DNA of 64,000 nt from Schistosoma haematobium (lineage: Eukaryota > Platyhelminthes > Trematoda > Strigeidida > Schistosomatidae). The position numbers were made by a program, and so were the translations under genes. Below are positions 1 through 64,000 of this stretch, piece by piece. The stretch spans positions 2,892,450 through 2,956,449 of the forward strand of contig NC_067200.1 in NCBI RefSeq assembly GCF_000699445.3, in the 5' to 3' direction. The notes beneath the pieces were generated by a model that was not told where the DNA came from, searched no databases, and saw nothing but the letters and a program-made list of their open reading frames with translations. Numbering within the stretch: the first letter of the stretch is position 1; each line of letters starts with the position of its first letter.

Positions 1-60548
<60,548 letters not shown>

Positions 60549-60799
60549 CTAAAATAAATTAAAGAAAAACGAACTACTTAAGATTAATCAAATAGGCATT
60601 TAGGAAGAATTTTATTGAAATAACCGAAATATAGTAACAACACTTTTGTTGAATAAAAGTCTGTATAAACTAACGTTGTCTAGTTTGTTCTCTATAAACC
60701 GTACATCGATCAAAGTTTATGTATATTACGAATGTAACATTCAGTGAATTTAGTATGTACAATAAACAGTACTGGCTACATAGTTGAAAAGAAAACAAA

Positions 60800-61075
60800 T
60801 TTCACGCTATTTCGTGGATTGGTTGTGGTTAGAGACTAACACCGTTGGACGTCGGCCAGCTCAGTGGTCTAAAATGTGATCGTTCGCGCGCGAGACTGAG
60901 GGCCCTGGGGTTTGAATCCCGCGAGCGAGATTGTGGATGCGCACTGCTGAGGAGTCTCACAATAGAAGAAAACAGCCATTCAGTGCTTACAGGTTTTCAA
61001 CAGTGGTCGAACATCAATCGGTTCATAATCTCAATCAAAAACGTAATGATCTCCACAAGCCCATATTGACAAATT
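60800..61075 (+). mobile_element. SINE-A, 5'-truncated
   Basis: Starts at TTTCGTGGATTGGTTG, has A and B box analogues (GCTCAGTGGTC, GGGTTTGAATCCC), hammerhead with AAAA for GAAA, and tail to ATCTCCACAAGCC. Hammerhead probably dead. Confidence 0.78.
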
Positions 61076-61199
61076 TCACTTGATTTAAATTTCATACAAT
61101 ATTAGTATTCATTTTTGTGTCAGGAATTTCCAATTCCCAATAAAACTTGGTGTGATTCTTATTTAGTATATATGATACTGTAGTACTACAGATATTATC

Positions 61200-61480
61200 A
61201 AAAATGTACAGGTAATTGTAAACAGATGCCTATGCAAGATTCTTTAGATTTGTTGGCCAGACACCATCAAGGATAACCAATTGTAGTAGAAAATAAACTA
61301 GGCTCCAACTGAGGAGGAAATTATGAAAAGACGCTGGAGGTGGGAGGGACGTACGTTGGATCATAAGCTCTAACTAGGAGTTCACAAATCCAAAGGAATA
61401 TAGGAAGACCAAAGAACACACGGAGCCAGGAATCCGTGCCAGAAATCAAAGGAATGAATAGTATTTTGAAACAACTGCTG
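61200..61480 (+). mobile_element. RTE-A fragment, strongly degraded
   Basis: Nucleotide similarity to the other copies over the R-W-P-D-T-I / W-E-R-T-N-Q / E-E-E-I-x-K-R-R-W region and the downstream basic segment. No open frame. Confidence 0.6.
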
Positions 61481-61844
61481 GACACTAAAGTATCATGTTA
61501 TCATTGTTTGTTGTATGTAAAATATATATCGATTTTTCTTATGTCATGAATGTAGTTGACTTAGATTATTATCATAAATTATCAAGAAGGTTAATAATAA
61601 TAATAATTTTTAATATTAATGAAGGATGCATGGTTAGTTTCCACTTGAACCAATCAATATTTCACCAATTACTGACATGATTGCCTAATTTCTACACTAC
61701 GTTGCCTTTTAACGTTACCTTCAATGTGATTTGAGAAGAAAGGATGTCATTGAATATTGAAATTGTTCTTGAACCAAATTCATCTACTAAAAACAATATG
61801 CTTGAAAGCCAAAACTATTTTTATTATTTAGTCGAAGGATCATG

Positions 61845-62280
61845 TTACAATTTGTGGCCTGATGACCTATTAATATATAACGTAATGTTACCGCCAATTA
61901 GAGAGCAATAATTTATCGACAGGAACACTGACGCGTGAACACGTACGTGCAGACTAGTCTCTATCGGTTCTGCTTCCTGCTTAACCCTGTCTGTTGAGTC
62001 CAGAATACCAATCTCAGCCTCTGCGATATGAATCATTTATTCCAAACATAGTGAGTTATTATACCAATCAAATAGACCACATCACACCATATAATGGGGA
62101 AAAACATTTGTACAAGATTTAGACAAATGTGGCTTTGAATGTGGGAGATAGTAATTGATAGACTGGGTATAACTCAAAAATGGTAAATCGTATGATAATA
62201 GCTCATAGGTTATAATAAAATGAACACGAATATGAATAGTTTAGTTACTTATACGTATAGTATTAGTCCAGAAATAAATA
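61845..62280 (-). repeat. Dispersed repeat E, long copy
   Basis: Inverted partner of 49490-49910, about 12 kb apart; divergence is low, so at least one copy is fairly recent. Confidence 0.7.
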
Positions 62281-62757
62281 AATAAATAACAGGTCAAATC
62301 TACATATTTGATGAATTTGCATTGACAAATATGTCTCTTTTGTTATTGTATGAGGATAAATGTAACACATTAAACTGATTCACATTCATACTAGATCTTT
62401 TGTTGATGTTGATGTTGATCAGTGGGAAACTGAACTAAACAATGATCATTCAAAATATGCTCATCAAACTTTTAGATAGTGAAAAATTGAGACTAGTTAC
62501 TAAATGAGTGAGAGACAGAACGGAACATCTATCATGTATTGGCTACCAATTGGGTTTTATACATACTGTTTTACAACTAATTATCAGAGTTTTCCTATAA
62601 AAAACACTGAATATTCACTTTAATCATTTGTAGTTGAAACTATAAAACTGAATTTTACAGATTATTAGGATGTGATCATTGTTAGATCATTGTACAGGTC
62701 ACTCACTAGTTATATAGCTACTTTTAATTATTCAATAGTCATTAAATTAATTTTGAC
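62281..62757. other. Stretch upstream of Penelope element 2 without recognised feature
   Basis: AT-rich intron sequence. Confidence 0.4.
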
Positions 62758-62759
62758 CT

Positions 62760-63583
62760 AACCGACAGTATCATGTCAACGACGTTTTTCCTCAAAATCT
62801 AATTGATGAAAACAGTTTGAACTTATCTTTATCGAAAAAAGTAAACTCAAAAAAATAATTTGTGGAGATTGTTCAGTTTTATCATTGGCATCACGAAATG
62901 ACCTTAGTTTTGAAACCATAAAAAAACGGGAAAGTATTTTTGACCGCGCACGAAAAATCTGCTCAAAAGAATGCCTCGAAGAAGAAATTACTACAATCAC
63001 CAAATGCCTACGTGAAAATGCATATCCGGATAAATTCATCCACAAATATGCTAATACAAACCCTCCGATTAAGCATGATACAGTTGAAAAGAAAACCTGC
63101 TTCCTATCCTTACGCTTCAAAGGAGATGAAGTCGTCGGAATTATCAATCACAGAATTAATTCCGCTTTAAAAGTGACCTACCCGGCAGCCAAACTGACTA
63201 CGTTATGGAAAACATAGTGCTCACTGAAACAAACGAAAATCGACAATTCCTCTCCCCTCAGTTGCTCCAACTGCATTTACCAACTCACATGTACGTGCCG
63301 TAGCACATACATTGGAAGAACTGAGAGAAGAGTACAGGTTCGCATTTCTGAGCATATTCCGAAGAACTTGACGCTGCGAGGGACTAAAGCTTTTAACAGT
63401 GCAATAGCTCGGCATCTACTTGACACCGGGCATACCGTCGATATTCTGCACGCGTTTAAAATTATCAATAGACAAAGAACTACTACCACTCTCCGCTTTG
63501 CTGAAGCCATTGCAATTAAGAAACTGAAACCTGATTTATGCATTCAAAAAGAGACTTTAATAAACTTATCACTACCCTGGTAA
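62760..63583 (+). pseudogene. Penelope-like element 2: C-terminal reverse transcriptase end plus GIY-YIG nuclease, one in-frame stop
   Basis: A single frame runs from about 62760 to the TAA after L-P-W at 63583, broken only by a TAG at 63215-63217. The first part has C-L-R-E-N-A-Y-P-D-K-F-I and F-L-S-L-R-F-K-G-D-E-V-V, the linker typical of Penelope polyproteins. The second has C-S-N-C-I-Y-Q-L-T-C-T-C, S-T-Y-I-G-R-T-E-R-R, R-I-S-E-H-I-P, N-S-A-I-A-R-H-L-L-D-T-G-H and A-E-A-I-A-I-K, the GIY-YIG domain with its Arg, Glu/His and N-x-S helix. The 5' part of the polyprotein is absent. It is the freshest coding retroelement in the window. Confidence 0.88.
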
Positions 63584-63969
63584 TCTCTTTTGTTTCCGTT
63601 TGTTTTTTGTGTTTTGGTTATTTTATTCATTTACTTATTTTAAGATATTTTATACTCCCCTATTACCTAATTCTTAAACTAAAATTTTATTCACACATTT
63701 CCACCGCCTGATCCTCTTAAATTATCTTAACTTCCCAAATCCTACTTAATTATTATTACGTAATCTACCTTATCATTATTTAATTCCATTAATCTCTACA
63801 ATTATCACACAATTTATGAACTTCACTAAACTTTTATACCACCCAACCTGAATTAACCCCCTTTTTTTACCTCTGACCTGTTTCTAGTTATTCCAGTTAT
63901 TTACACTCATTTATGTCAATTGTTTCACACTATCTCCATGTATAATAATTCTATCACAATTTTGGTTTG

Positions 63970-64000
63970 TAAGCAGCTGACGAGAAACCTCGAAATAATA
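63970..64000 (+). ncRNA. Hammerhead-like core downstream of Penelope element 2 (cut by window edge)
   Basis: GCAGCTGACGAG, a short AAAC-type loop, then CTCGAAATA. CTGACGA and GAAA boxes are in the right order around a very short stem II. The cleavage triplet and the rest would lie in the last bases or outside the window, so this is only a candidate. Confidence 0.4.

Noticed and set aside
63221..63543. Minus-strand frames opposite Penelope element 2
   Set aside because: Shadows of the GIY-YIG coding strand.

Overview
This window looks like a stretch of a Schistosoma-type blood fluke chromosome. It is AT-rich, and almost everything in it is one intron-rich gene plus retroelement debris. The debris is typical of schistosomes: tRNA-headed SINEs that carry a hammerhead ribozyme, RTE-like non-LTR retrotransposon tails, and Penelope-like elements. 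The species cannot be fixed from the sequence alone. No gene other than the laminin gene below could be supported.

The gene is on the minus strand and runs off both edges. Twenty-one exons (60548 down to 1) join with consistent splice phases and give about 2,044 codons of a laminin alpha chain. In protein order these are: laminin-type EGF repeats (exons 1-6); a laminin IV/L4 globule inserted into a split EGF repeat (exons 6-10); further EGF repeats (exons 11-12); a long Asn/Gln/Leu/Ile-rich coiled coil, domains II/I (exons 13-15); and laminin G modules (exons 16-21, continuing past position 1). The LG modules after the coiled coil identify it as an alpha chain. The N-terminal LN domain would lie beyond 64000 and the last LG modules lie before position 1.

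The introns carry the unusual content. Intron 17 contains an almost perfect (TAC)n microsatellite of 9,615 bp, about 15 percent of the window. It consists of pure blocks of exactly 2,100 and 1,100 triplets around one five-triplet patch, and ends in inverted TAG units. The SINE family (called SINE-A here) occurs about 20 times. At least seven copies are head-to-head inverted dimers with both tails facing outward, and two of these have convincing 12-13 bp target-site duplications around the whole dimer. One is a perfect 128-bp palindrome with a 15-bp loop. Several hammerhead cores look intact; five lie in the same sense as the laminin pre-mRNA.

Intron 13 holds a tandem array (about 32800-35840). 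In it the last 91 bp of exon 13, with its splice donor, is copied four times, each time joined to a second SINE family (SINE-B) that supplies an AG. The result is four potential 93-nt in-frame cassettes. Three Penelope-like lineages are present: GIY-YIG fragments at 24667-24960 and 62760-63583, and a fragment at 26387-26971 bounded by inverted hammerhead-like repeats. Two RTE-like families can be told apart by protein sequence and by 3' tail, (TAAG)n versus (CTGA)n.
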